Below, piece by piece: positions 29,919-41,420 of a stretch of 64,000 nt of DNA. The DNA comes from Lithodes maja (taxonomy: Eukaryota; Arthropoda; Malacostraca; Decapoda; Lithodidae), in NCBI GenBank assembly GCA_037953745.1, contig JBAKBP010000201.1:1-64000 (forward strand), given 5' to 3'. The translations under genes were made by a program, and so were the position numbers. The notes under the pieces were generated by a model. The model saw only the letters and a list, made by a program, of their open reading frames with translations, did not search any database and was not told the origin of the DNA. Each line of letters starts with the position of its first letter. Within the stretch, counting starts at the first letter, position 1.

Positions 29919-32900
29919 TGTTATGCCCTGTTTTTCTACAGGATTAACTTGGGTAATGTGGGTTCTAACTGACTGGGTATATAAGGCTGCATGCACAAGA
30001 CAAGGTATGAGGAATAGAGAACACAAAATAAACACACGGTAACAAGACACACGATCACGTTTATTTAAGTAGGTTAATAGGGAGCATAGGAAAGTAGGAA
30101 TACTCTTACAAGACAAATGATAGAAATGAACCGCTAGCATTAGTGGATCTGGATGGAGCCTAGTCTCCCACTTCCAACGTTCAGGTATACTCTTCTGATC
30201 ACTGGTTTGGTTCGCAAGTTTATATACTGGAAGACCTCAATGTTATTTATGGATTCAATTTCACTAATTAGATTTATTACTGGCAGGTCTGGTGCACAAG
30301 TAGTAGTTCACAGACTAGAATTAGACACGCGTATGTTTTAGAGCACAGGAATTCTAGTAACCTCAGGGGGTACTGATCTAAGGTTTATATTCTTATGGTA
30401 GAAATACGTAGAACACAAATCAGTGGGCGAACGTTAGATATCACTAGGGTTTTAATATCTGGATAAAGGTAATTACGAGAGTTAATGTCGCCTGTTAATT
30501 AATGAACACTGATACGCTTAGTACTTCCCAAATGGAATGGTTATATATGAATTACACTGGGCAAAGATATAGCCACTTCATAGAAAGATTAATAAGTGAA
30601 TTTCTAATTAGTACTATAACACGTCAGTACTAATAAAGTGAATCTTGGATAGTATTTTGTTGGTCTGGTCCTGGTTATCTTGCGTCCGTGATGTTGGGGG
30701 CTAACGACTGGTTCCGCGGCCGTCCAGGTGGTCCATGTGTAGGAAGTTCTCAAGACGGATCTCTTGGCGATCGGTGCTGGCTACACGCTTATATACCCAC
30801 TAGTGTATGTGAAGGTCTTAAGGTGCACGTAGATTCTTGTACGTGGACAGATGCTTCTATCTCCAATCTGCCACGGAGTCTGCCGGCTCTGGAATCTCAC
30901 AACTCAGGAACAACACAAGGGCAGAGCTAGAGGTCAACTTCAGGGGGTCAGCCACTGGTTGGTGTCTATCTTTCAACTGATTTTACTGGGGGCTGGAGCT
31001 GGGTTTATAGGCTCGGTTTTGGACCCTGTAGGCCATAGGGATCTCGAGTCTTATGGACTTATTTGAGCTCTCAATAGATACGGGGACTAGGTAAGGTGGT
31101 GATTACTGTTGTGGCACATGGCTATAGGGAGCCTTCATAATGTGATATAACTGAGCCTTAGTAAGAGGTACTATTTTGGCTATACTGGAAGTATTGAGGG
31201 GAGGGAGACTGGATCTACTTTGCGGGGAAGACTGGGACAGCTGTGATAGGGGCGTCTCTCTTATATTGCTCAGTCTTCATTCTATGGTATAGCTGAGATG
31301 CTAATTTGATTATCTGAGTATGCAAGAAAGGTGAATGGGTTATTGTGGGTTAATAGAGGTAAGTAAGGGGGTTAGTCATGCATGGTTAGTTCATTGATAG
31401 GAAGAATTCCTGTGCTACCTGGCAATGACCCGAAAGTCAAAACAGGGGTCAGGTATACCTCCGCAGGGGTGGGGGTCTCCCTCCTCGGGTGGGTAAAAAG
31501 GGGTAGCTGGGCGCCCTCTCTCTGGGATGGTCGTCCGGCGGCTGTGGCTAGGGGCTTGCCATATCACAAGTGTTTGTAATAACCCTCTGTTTATGAGACA
31601 GATGTGGGTGTTCTTAATACCAAAACCGAAGGTGCCTTGGCTAGCTGGTTTTAATCGGTTGGTTGTTAATTGTATGGTTGCTGGATGTGGTGGAGACTGG
31701 GTTACTAACTCTGCCACATTTATCTGGAAGTATGGCAATAGAAGTTAGTCACTGGCGAGGCGGCTAGCCTCGCACTGACGATCATTGGGTGCAGGGTTGT
31801 GAATGGGTTGTAAGGGAATAGATGGCATGCAAGGGGTTAGTAAAGTTCTAATGTTGTTCCGGCCTACTAAGGGAAGGTAGGCTGGATAGGAGTATATATA
31901 TAAAAGGTTGGAGAGCGTTAGCAACGGAAAAATCAAGGATTTTCAAGAGGTATGAGGGAGAGGCTAGGTCGGAAAAGAGTCGAGGAGCGCGGGGTGTTAA
32001 TGAGAGGGAGAGAGTTCAGGGGGCTACGTGGAAATTTGATCCTAAGGTCTCTGGCGTGGGGGTGGCATTAGGCTACAGTTGATATTGGAGTTTGGGGGAA
32101 AAGGACAGTGAAAGTACGTTAGCCAAATGCTACCGGGGGATGAGCAAATACGGGGTGGTATAGGAGTCTGGAAAAGATAGGATCATGTGGACTGTGGGGA
32201 AGGGGAGGTTAACTGTAGGTGTGTGCTTGACTGTGGATAAAAGTAGAGAAAAACATGGTGTATTATTACTCGTCAATACGAGGGGTTATGGACACTATTA
32301 TTTTGACACGATTTCTTGCTGATCTAGCTGTCCCTGGGAACTGCGTTTTCTATGAAATATAGACCAAAGAAAAGCGGCAGTTCGTAGGGGTACTTCGTTA
32401 TTGTTTCGTGCTACTATGATAGACAATGGAAAAAAAAGGTTATCTATACAATCTCTGGTTGGGGTAAGAATTAGAGTTACTGCATGGTGGCTAACATCTT
32501 CAGTCATTATCTCTGTCTAGGTCTTACAGGAATAATGGTTATATATACAATGGTGTACCCGTGGGTATCATAGTTTCTTATTAATTATGACATGGGGTTT
32601 TAACATACTACTTCTCGGATGGAAGAACATACATAGATTTATGGGGGCGGTTGGTCTTCAGAAACTTAGTCTGGCAAGACAAGGTAGTTTAAGGGGTGAA
32701 CATATTACTTCTCGGATGGAAGAACATACATAGATTTATGGGGGCGGTTGGTCTTCAGAAACTTAGTCTGGCAAGACAAGGTATTTTAAGGGGTGAACAT
32801 ATTACTTCTCGGATGGAAGAACATACATAGATTTATGGCTGTCTGAACTGGTTGGCATTGGCTCAACCTAGGGACAGGGCATGGGTGTTTTAACCTGGGA

Positions 32901-32969
32901 GGAACATACATAGATTTATGGGGCGATTGGTCTTCAGAAACTTAGTCTGGCAAGACAAGGTATTTTAGG

Positions 32970-33006
<37 letters not shown>

Positions 33007-33691
33007 TAGATGTGTAGGTGACAATCACCACGGTCGATCTGGGGATCCGCCGCTGATGAGCTCGTCCTGGAATCTTTACGACTCTGAATCTTACAATTCT
33101 GTACAGGACTGAACATGCCATTTTTATCGGCAATAGCTCAGAGAAGAGTGTTGAGAGGGGAGAAGGGGTGTTGGAGAGAGAGGAAGGTGTTGGAGTGGCT
33201 TTGTTATGTGTGTTTTATCTGTATACATCGTCAGGATGTCCCCTGACTGGGTGCAAGCATGTGAAACATGCTAGGACGTACTACCGCACCCACTAAATGT
33301 CCGCCGTGGCAGGGATTCGATCCCGGGTCTTTCAGATTCACACGCGAGCGTGCTCACCACTTGACCACCACGGCACGGGTATGTTGATATTAATATCCTA
33401 ACTTAGGGACAGGGCATGGGTGTATTAACTGTACGGTGTATTTATGTTCGTCATCATGTAGGTAGAGGTGTAGGACACGAGGGGTAGTGTATGTGAGGTG
33501 TGGGAAAGGTCAGTGTTTAGAAGGGGTAGGCAGGTGTGGTTTGGAGCTGCTTAGCCCTGCGGGCTTGGGCCTGTCTGAACTGGTTGGCTCGGTCAGCTGG
33601 TCCTTTCGTTCTGTGGACCTTTCTTTCGGGTGTTTCTGTGTGGTGTTCGCTCGTGACTTCTGTGGTGGGCTTCTCGTTCTGGGGCATTTTA
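29919..33691 (-). mobile_element. Solo LTR of the long-LTR family
   Basis: 3,773 bp from TGTTATGCCC to GGGGCATTTTA, flanked by CTGTT at 29,914-29,918 and 33,692-33,696; copy A has one CTGTT at the same place. No internal region, so it arose by LTR-LTR recombination. It is clearly more diverged than the LTRs of element I or the array. It carries a local tandem repeat (about 100 bp, AACATACATAGATTTATGG, at 32,620-32,960) and a nested SINE, which explain its extra length. Confidence 0.88.
32971..33374 (-). mobile_element. tRNA-derived SINE nested in the solo LTR
   Basis: The head at 33,303-33,374 (minus) is exactly 72 nt and tRNA-shaped: a perfect 7 bp acceptor stem GCCGTGG/CCACGGC, A-box TGGTCAAGTGG (33,357-33,367), and B-box-like GGATCGAATCC (33,313-33,323, one mismatch) in a T-arm. 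The anticodon arm pairs poorly, so this is not a functional tRNA. The body matches the repeats at 7,840-8,060. It ends in a poly(A) tail (T-run about 32,973-33,005). GGGTAT on both sides may be a short target duplication. Confidence 0.75.
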
Positions 33692-34332
33692 CTGTTATTG
33701 TTCACTAGGATGCAATAGTCTCTAGGCCACTCATAAGAATTTGTGGATCCCTTATGTTTTGTGTATGCAATTATAATTAGCTGTATAAATTCGTTATTGT
33801 CTTTCTACCATGGTTTTGTTCACCTGACCCTATTTTAAGAATGATATAAGTTAGGCTTAAGCTAGAGTAGTCAGGTTATGTGATACCTTAAACTTATCGT
33901 ATGAAAATAGTGAGTAAATAACTAATATTTGAGAAAAATAGGCAATGCTGTGGTACCCAGATAGCCTAACTAACCCGGTATCACAAATACGGTAAAGCGT
34001 GGACCTCTCGTGAAAATTTATCTATCTTACCCCTATAAACACCCGATCATCATACTGCATGAAAAAAAAAATCAACACGATTTATTTACATACTATTAAG
34101 ATAATACTTATTATATTCATGAAGAATGCACGGAAGTTACCGGATGTATACAAGATGTAGCCTAGCTGCTGCGTACATACAGTACATAACTTAGTTGGTA
34201 ATTGTAAGTCATAACAGTTAGACAGCGCAACTAGTTGGCAGCATTCTCACACACTTTCATAATCATTTGATACGGTAGTTGTATATATATTCATATTTTT
34301 GTTACCGGTACACCATTTGGGTGATAAATAAG

Positions 34333-34997
34333 ATGCAAACTCGAAGCAAGTCAGTGAAAAGAAGGGGTGTGGTTATAAATACAAGGTGGCGAGCAAGAGA
34401 AGCTGCCAGAATGGCCGCCAGGGAGATAAATGCCAATGATGAAAATAACAGCACTAAAACGGCATCTAGGAAACTGGCGAGGTCTCAAAATACCGTGGCG
34501 ACCACAACAAAACGTCCTATGATTGAGGCACAAGGGACAGCTCGAATTGTAGCTGCGAAAATAGAGGGTCAAGATAAGAAGAGGCCCAGGACAGACGATA
34601 CCAAATCAGTCAAAAGGAGGGCTAGGTTCGAAACGGAAAACACAACCGGGGCAGACACTAGGGATGCAAAAACTAGCATAGCATCCAATAAGGATAATGT
34701 GGGTGGTGATGAATACAAGGATTTGGAGCTGAGTATACGCGTGACTCCTGGCCTGATGAAAATTCCCAACCCACTGCCACTACTAGAACAGTTCCCCTCA
34801 GCTAAGCTTCTATCGGGTCAATATCTCAAAGCAACGATCAATGGCAAAACAGTCACGTTTTACCTTAACTCCGGAACGATGGCGAACGTCATGGACCCTC
34901 GAACTGCGAAAAGGTTAGGTGTTGACAAGATGGAAGCAAAGGTTGAAAAAATAAAGGTCCATACGCCGGAAGGGGCGAAATATACCACCATAAAATA
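34333..34997 (+). pseudogene. Retropepsin-like first frame, copy B, interrupted by TRIM
   Basis: Matches 3,114-3,780 with about 16 amino-acid replacements and only a couple of silent changes that I noticed. The Asn-Ser-Gly at the active-site position is retained, followed by Met instead of Thr. The TRIM interrupts it at 34,998; the frame then runs on briefly into the LTR to 35,049. The remainder resumes at 35,935. Confidence 0.65.
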
Positions 34998-35386
34998 TGT
35001 AATGCCCTCGAAAATGTCCCGCACCCACAATAATACTAACCCGAGTTGACGTCAGGTATAGCGTAAAATAGTCGTAGATGGTAAGTCCAATAAACTCATC
35101 TCGAGAGACTATCACCGTGGTTCTTAAAAATCGGACTAAGGTTGCTATACTTTTGTACGTCCGTGGTAGTACAGTGGGTTAGCGCGCGGGCCTGGTGGTG
35201 ATGGTGGTGCGTCACTAACCAGGGTTCGAACCCCACCCAAGGCATCTCAAAACCTGTGGGTTTTTAGGGGGGTTAAATTCCCTTCAGAGGTTCGTACCCC
35301 GCGCCAGGTACCAGGAAAGGTTGATCCTAAAGGTAGCCTGGGGATAATTCCCATTCCTATTTAACCTGGAAAAACCTAGCATTTCA
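34998..35386 (+). repeat. TRIM 5' LTR
   Basis: 389 bp, TG...CA termini. Contains the pol III-type boxes described separately. Confidence 0.92.
35167..35233 (+). promoter_or_regulatory. Pol III-type A-box and B-box in the 5' TRIM LTR
   Basis: TAGTACAGTGG at 35,167-35,177 matches the A-box consensus TRGYNNANNGG exactly, and GGTTCGAACCC at 35,223-35,233 matches the B-box exactly. The starts are 56 bp apart, a workable tRNA/SINE spacing. The region looks tRNA-derived, though no good acceptor stem is visible. Activity is inferred. Confidence 0.7.
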
Positions 35387-35540
35387 TTGGTGGCAGTAAG
35401 GGAACGTGACCTGGTAGCTACGTGCTGGAGCACCCGTCACGCGAACCCTATACCAAGAATTGAGATGGCTAAGGTAAAAAGGCTACGATACCCTACGACC
35501 TTACGAGGCTAGGGACTAGCCTAACTAAAAAGGAATGTGG

Positions 35541-35929
35541 TGTAATGCCCTCGAAAATGTCCCGCACCCACAATAATACTAACCCGAGTTGACGTCAGGT
35601 ATAGCGTAAAATAGTCGTAGATGGTAAGTCCAATAAACTCATCTCGAGAGACTATCACCGTGGTTCTTAAAAATCGGACTAAGGTTGCTATACTTTTGTA
35701 CGTCCGTGGTAGTACAGTGGGTTAGCGCGCGGGCCTGGTGGTGATGGTGGTGCGTCACTAACCAGGGTTCGAACCCCACCCAAGGCATCTCAAAACCTGT
35801 GGGATTTTAGGGGGGTTAAATTCCCTTCAGAGGTTCGTACCCCGCGCCAGGTACCAGGAAAGGTTGATCCTAAAGGTAGCCTGGGGATAATTCCCATTCC
35901 TATTTAACCTGGAAAAACCTAGCATTTCA
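35541..35929 (+). repeat. TRIM 3' LTR
   Basis: 389 bp, practically identical to 34,998-35,386 (one visible change, GTGGGATTTTAGG against GTGGGTTTTTAGG). Boxes A and B are at 35,710-35,720 and 35,766-35,776. Confidence 0.92.
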
Positions 35930-35968
35930 AAATATGTTAATAATATAGAGATTTTTTAAAGTAATGGG

Positions 35969-36493
35969 ATGAAATTCTATGCCGATGTTATCGTGCAAAA
36001 ACAAGATTTTGGACGGGATAGGACCAGAATTCGGAACATCCTAGGCATTCTGACTTTAGCTGACCTCAACACAGTTCAGTCTTTTTCATCTCTTTCCCCG
36101 GTGGTCTATTTCAAACCAAGGGGAATATTTAGACCTATGAGAAGCACCCGGAAACCGTCATCAAAGGGTATGTTAGGGATGTTGGCGTTTCCTTTTTCGT
36201 TGTACGCCAATAAAAATCTTTACATCATGGTGTCTTCGATTGCGCTCCATCAGTTCTACGTCAGCAAGCGCGCCTGCAAGCGGCTTCTCCTGGACACCAG
36301 CCCTCATATGGTAAACATATTTTCACTTCAGGGGGCTTTCCTGACTGCAACTGTATCTAGGCAGGAATGCCCATTTGGTTTTGATTTAATAATGGGCTTA
36401 AAAATGTTAAATCGATACAAGTGCCTTATCGATTATGGTGCAAACCTTATTTTTTTTTGTGAAAAAGTACACTTATGTAACAGCGCTTTATGA
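35969..36493 (+). pseudogene. Retropepsin-like second frame, copy B
   Basis: 174 codons matching 3,811-4,347, with DTS and IMG motifs kept. The C-terminus differs because a short deletion near 36,455-36,465 changes the frame. With the TRIM upstream, the whole gene cannot be read through. Confidence 0.6.
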
Positions 36494-36950
36494 ATTAGAA
36501 TAATCTATTCTATATTATAATGTTTTAGAATAAAATAATTAAAACACTAATAAAAACTAAAAATAAACCCCAAAAAATCAAAGGTGTTGAGCAAGAAAAG
36601 AGAAAATATGTATTATTATACGGTTTAATTTAAATATTATATATTTTATATCATCTTTATGTTATATGGGCTTATCATTATTTATACAGCTCTGAAGGAT
36701 ATATTATTACGGAAACTAATTACTCTTTTATGAGTTAGAATAATCTATTCTATATATTATAATGTTTTAAAATAAAATAATTAGAACACTAACAAAAACT
36801 AAAAATAACCCCTCCAAAAATCAAAGGTGTTAAGTAAGAAAAATTAAAATAGGTATTATTATACGTTTTAACTTAAATATTTTATATAGAAATCATCTTT
36901 ATATTATATGGGCTTATTATTATTTATACAGCTCTGAAGGATATATTATT

Positions 36951-37181
36951 CTATCTATCTATCTATTGCCTGACGCCGTGATCCCCGAAGGGGTGCCCAC
37001 GAACGAACCGCCCCCATGCACCTCTGTCCCCAGTCAGTCGACGCCCCTCCCCCCAACCAGCACCGCCTTCATTCATGTACTTCCTCACTCCATCCTTCCA
37101 CCTCTCATTCGGTCTACCTCTCCCTCTCTGTCCCTCCACCTCACTCTCGTACACCCTCATTCTCATAGTCATTAGTCATTA
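36951..37181 (-). mobile_element. 5'-truncated LINE, RTE-like C-terminus
   Basis: Flanked by a 12 bp duplication GGATATATTATT (36,939-36,950 and 37,182-37,193); copy A has one copy of the site. The minus-strand frame contains RGRPNERWKDGVRKYMNEGG, then a Glu-Gly-Arg-Arg-Leu stretch and GAWGRFVRG, a common C-terminus of RTE-like LINEs. Tail is (ATAG)n (CTATCTATCTAT on the plus strand). Length 231 bp. Confidence 0.85.
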
Positions 37182-37544
37182 GGATATATTATTACGGAAA
37201 CTAATTACTCTTTTCATACCTTCCTATATTTTGTGTAGCGTAATTAAAGGTTTCAGTACATCATGACGCTTTGTAGGTTAAATTTGGAAGATTATTTAAT
37301 TCCTTAGGAAAGATCATTACACTGTAAAAAATATAAAGGTATAATAAAGGCATATAAAATCATTGAGTATATTGATAGTGATATACCTTTCTATCCTTAT
37401 ACTTAACAGGTATATTACTGTCAATATACAGGGTGGCACAGAATAGTTACCCACCTGACAGAAATTCGTCTTATACTCATAATTATTCATATAAGCTTAT
37501 TTGTATTACAACTTTAAAAACACCAGTAGCTTCTAATACCAATT

Positions 37545-38168
37545 GCTAAGGCAGCCTCCCAGAAGCTGGGTGTGCTCAACCGCCTTAGGGGTTCTTTACC
37601 CCTGCACAGCATCTTGCTCTGTACAGGGGCATAGTGCGTCCTTGTATTGAGTATTGTTCACATGTGTGGGGAGGTTCCTCTCACACCGGTCTCCTAGACA
37701 AAGTTGAAAGGAAGGCCTTTCGTATCATTAACTCCCGTCCACTCACCAAACTCTCTGTAATCTCTCTCTCTCCGCCGCAATGTTGCATCTCTCTCGCTAT
37801 TCTATCGCTACTATAATAATCAGTGTTTCTCAGAGCTTTCCCAGTGTATACCACCTCCTTAACATAGGGCACGTGGTACCCGTCTTGCAACTCAATCCCA
37901 CCCCTACTCTGTGCAACTCTCCAACCCAAGAGTGAAACATTACTCTCAAACTTTCTTCTACTCAACAGCTGAGCTCTGGAACTCTCTCCCAGAATCAGTC
38001 TTTCCCTCTTCCTATGACTTAAATTGCTTCAAACTCTGTGTGTCCAGGCATTTTGGCTCGAACGTCCCTGGATTTTGGCCCTGTCACTCTTTCAACTATG
38101 GGGGGAGGCACTCGCTATAGGCAGTTATGCCTTTTGCCTCCCTCAATCACATAGAAAAAAACAAAATT
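37545..38168 (+). mobile_element. 5'-truncated LINE (Jockey/CR1-like)
   Basis: Inserted in copy B only; copy A has the intact site near 5,585. Broken frames include PCIEYCSHVWGGSS and LLDKVERKAFRIINSRP (the usual region after the RT core), then stops and a frameshift, then the same STAELWNSLPESVFPSS end as at 23,874. Ends in an A-rich tail. Exact target duplication unclear (AATT-type). Confidence 0.82.
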
Positions 38169-38224
38169 ATTTCATGGGGTATTATAAAAGGCAATATATA
38201 AATTGATTGTGAAGATAATGTATA

Positions 38225-39664
38225 AAACATAATATCCATAACACGTTCCACACATCACACATAATATCCATAACATGATCCACACATCAAACATAATAAC
38301 CATAACATGTTCCACACATCAAACATAATATCCATAACACATTCCACACATCAAACATAATAACCATAACATGTTCCACACATCAAACATAATAACCATA
38401 ACATGTTCCACACATCACACATAATAACCATAACATGATCCACACATCAAACATAATAACCATAACATGTTCCACACATCAAACATAATATCCATAACAC
38501 GTTCCACACATCAAACATAATAACCATAACATGTTCCACACATCAAACATAATAACCATAACACGTTCCACACATCAAACATAATATCCATAACATGTTC
38601 CACACATCAAACATAATATCCATAACATGTTCCACACATCACACATAATAACCATAACATGATCCACACATCAAACATAATATCCATAACATGTTCCACA
38701 CATCAAACATAATATCCATAACACGTTCCACACATCAAACATAATAACGATAACATGTTCCACACATCAAACATAATAACCATAACATGTTCCACACATC
38801 AAACATAATATCCATAACACGTTCCACACATCAAACATAATATCCATAACATGTTCCACACATCAAACATAATATCCATAACACGTTCCACACATCAAAC
38901 ATAATATCCATAACACGTTCCACACATCAAACATAATATCCATAACATGTTCCACACATCAAACATAATATCCATAACACATTCCACACATCACACATAA
39001 TATCCATAACACGTTCCACACATCAAACATAATATCCATAACACGTTCCACACATCAAACATAATATCCATAACACGTTCCACACATCAAACATAATATC
39101 CATAACACGTTCCACACATCAAACATAATATCCATAACACGTTCCACACATCAAACATAATATCCATAACATGTTCCACACATCAAACATAATATCCATA
39201 ACACGTTCCACACATCAAACATAATATCCATAACACGTTCCACACATCAAACATAATATCCATAACATGTTCCACACATCAAACATAATATCCATAACAC
39301 GTTCCACACATCACACATAATATCCATAACACGTTCCACACATCAAACATAATATCCATAACACGTTCCACACATCAAACATAATATCCATAACACGTTC
39401 CACACATCAAACATAATATCCATAACACATTCCACACATCAAACATAATATCCATAACACGTTCCACACATCAAACATAATATCCATAACACGTTCCACA
39501 CATCAAACATAATATCCATAACACGTTCCACACATCAAACATAATATCCATAACACGTTCCACACATCAAACATAATATCCATAACACGTTCCACACATC
39601 AAACATAATATCCATAACACGTTCCACACATCAAACATAATATCCATAACACGTTCCACACATC
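38225..39664 (+). repeat. Minisatellite, 45 copies of a 32 bp unit
   Basis: 1,440 bp divides exactly into 45 units. Variants (CACGTTC, CATGTTC, CATGATC, CACATTC; ATATCC or ATAACC) are concentrated in the first half; the second half, especially after about 39,000, is nearly uniform. Copy A has one unit (5,648-5,679). Confidence 0.97.
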
Positions 39665-41145
39665 CCACAGCCTGGCTATGCACATGTATAGAAAGGCAGC
39701 GTTGTCAATTTCTGCCAGATGGGTAACCATATTCCGCGCCACCCTTTACCAAATTAACCGCTTGAGTATCATGATGCGTTTTAAACAGTTATGTTGACTA
39801 TCTTTAGACGATATTATTTAGCTTAGGAAAAATATGTGGGAGTTGCAAGGGTAAAGACTGGCCAAATCAACCCTCTTACATCCATATACCTTTCTTATTC
39901 TAAAATGAAATCGTCCAATGGTAGCCAGAATATACTGTCAAAATACGTCAGAATCCCCAAAGGGTTAATAGGTTTCCTAATGATGGCGGAAGAAAATTAA
40001 AAAATGCGTCTTCATGTGCTAAAAGGGTTAACACTATCTGGTGCAACGTCTTGGGGGTTATTATGATATGTTGTTATATTATTATTGAGGGTTTTGATTG
40101 TTGTTGCCATTTTCGACCAATGTATTTTAGTTTCCCCTAGACTAAGAAAAATGCCTCCCCACACTCCCTTCAAACTAAAATAAAAAATGTCACCTAGACC
40201 CCTTCGAGATAAATGTGTAAAATTTTTGGTAGAAAACTCGGCTTCTCTTAAACTGTAAGCTCGCTGTCGCTCGCCCCGAAAAAATTGACACCTGAATAGG
40301 TGAAGTGTCTTTTAATTGCCAAACTAATGAGGTGAAACATTATAAAATATCCAACCCGGTTTCAAGGTCGAAAGGGAGGGGTGTGGAGGGAGGAGAGAGA
40401 GAAAGACTAGCCCTCACTACCTCCAGTCTCGCTCGAGAGCTCGTGAAGGGAGGGTGCAGTTTCGCTCTCTGTCAACTCCATAAATGAACCACTCGGCAAT
40501 ATTTCGTGTTTGTCACCCCCCAAATACTATTCCAACTTGTTTTATTGTTGTAACTTGTAACTATCTTCATATTAAACATAAAATAGGTGCATATGAATTA
40601 GTAATAATGATATTTAGTGGATAATGACAATTTTCGTCAGAAATTAATGCAATAGCTTCGCCCCTCACGACGTTTAACGAATCGGAGTCTCGCCGCGGAT
40701 AGGTTAATACCTTCAGGTTAGGTCAGTTGACGGTATTGAGGGTAGGCCTTTACAACGGCACCTCGTATCTACTTTCCGAAGAGTGATGAGAGGTGAGAAG
40801 GGGTGTTGGAGAGAGATGAACCTGTTGGAGTGGCTTTGTTGTGTGTGTTATAAGAGGGAAGAAGGAGTGTTGGAGCCAGTTGAACCTGTTGAAGTGGCTT
40901 TGTTGTGTGTTACTATAGAGAGGAGAAGGGTCGTTGGAGAGAGAGGAAGCTGTTGGAGTAGCATTGCTGTATGTTTTATTAGTCTGTATACGTTGTCTAA
41001 TGTCCCCAAACTGTGCGGCTAGGAAAACAATGCTGTGAGCCATCCAGTCAGCTGAGCCCAGGTGGTGGAAGGGTAGGAGGTGATCGGTGGGCGTATCTCC
41101 ATCTCTTCTTGGCTCTCTGAAATATATATTGGTTTATCTACGTTA
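39665..41145 (+). other. Shared A/B sequence, no gene
   Basis: Continues the duplicate (matching 5,680-8,200) without the two A-specific insertions. Contains the empty TTAA site at 40,248-40,251 and the SINE-body repeats at 40,785-41,010. Confidence 0.7.
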
Positions 41146-41420
41146 TTAACCCCTTCCATACCAGCGATGTATTTTTAACTTTATTCTAGCTACTATTAGA
41201 CAATTTTATTCAGTTTAAAAATGGCCTCCAGCAATTAAAAAGCTTCGGACTATCATACTTAACCCTTTTCACTACAACGGATCCTTCTAAAACTGCACAA
41301 AGTCTTTGAACTATCATATTTAACCCTTTTCACTACCACAGATCCTTCTAAAACTGCACAAAATCGTCTAAGTATAGCTAGAAGAAAGATGAAAAAGACG
41401 TCGTCGGTACAGAAGGGGTT

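Larger units (their letters stand above)
34998..35929 (+). mobile_element. TRIM (terminal-repeat retrotransposon in miniature)
   Basis: Two LTRs of 389 bp flank a 154 bp internal region; the target duplication is AAATA (34,993-34,997 and 35,930-35,934). Copy A has a single AAATA, giving an exact empty site. The LTR begins TGTAATGCCC and ends GCATTTCA. TTGGTGGCAG directly follows the first LTR (primer-binding site) and AAAAAGGAATGTGG precedes the second (purine-rich tract). The LTRs differ at about one position, so the insertion is young. No ORF. LTR ends and primer site resemble those of the long-LTR family. Confidence 0.92.
27521..41420 (+). repeat. Segmental duplication, copy B
   Basis: Direct repeat of 1-8,415, interrupted by a solo LTR (29,919-33,691), TRIM (34,998-35,929), LINE pieces (36,951-37,181; 37,545-38,168) and the minisatellite (38,225-39,664). 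It breaks off at 41,420, where the LTR array begins; its continuation should lie beyond the array. 27,351-27,520 before it holds only a MITE fragment and A-rich sequence. Confidence 0.93.

Noticed and set aside
35155..35245. A true tRNA gene in the TRIM LTR
   Set aside because: The A and B boxes are perfect, but I could not pair an acceptor stem or a convincing anticodon arm.
38225..39664. Possible CRISPR array (regular 32 bp repeats)
   Set aside because: There are no unique spacers; units abut directly and the setting is eukaryotic. It is a minisatellite.
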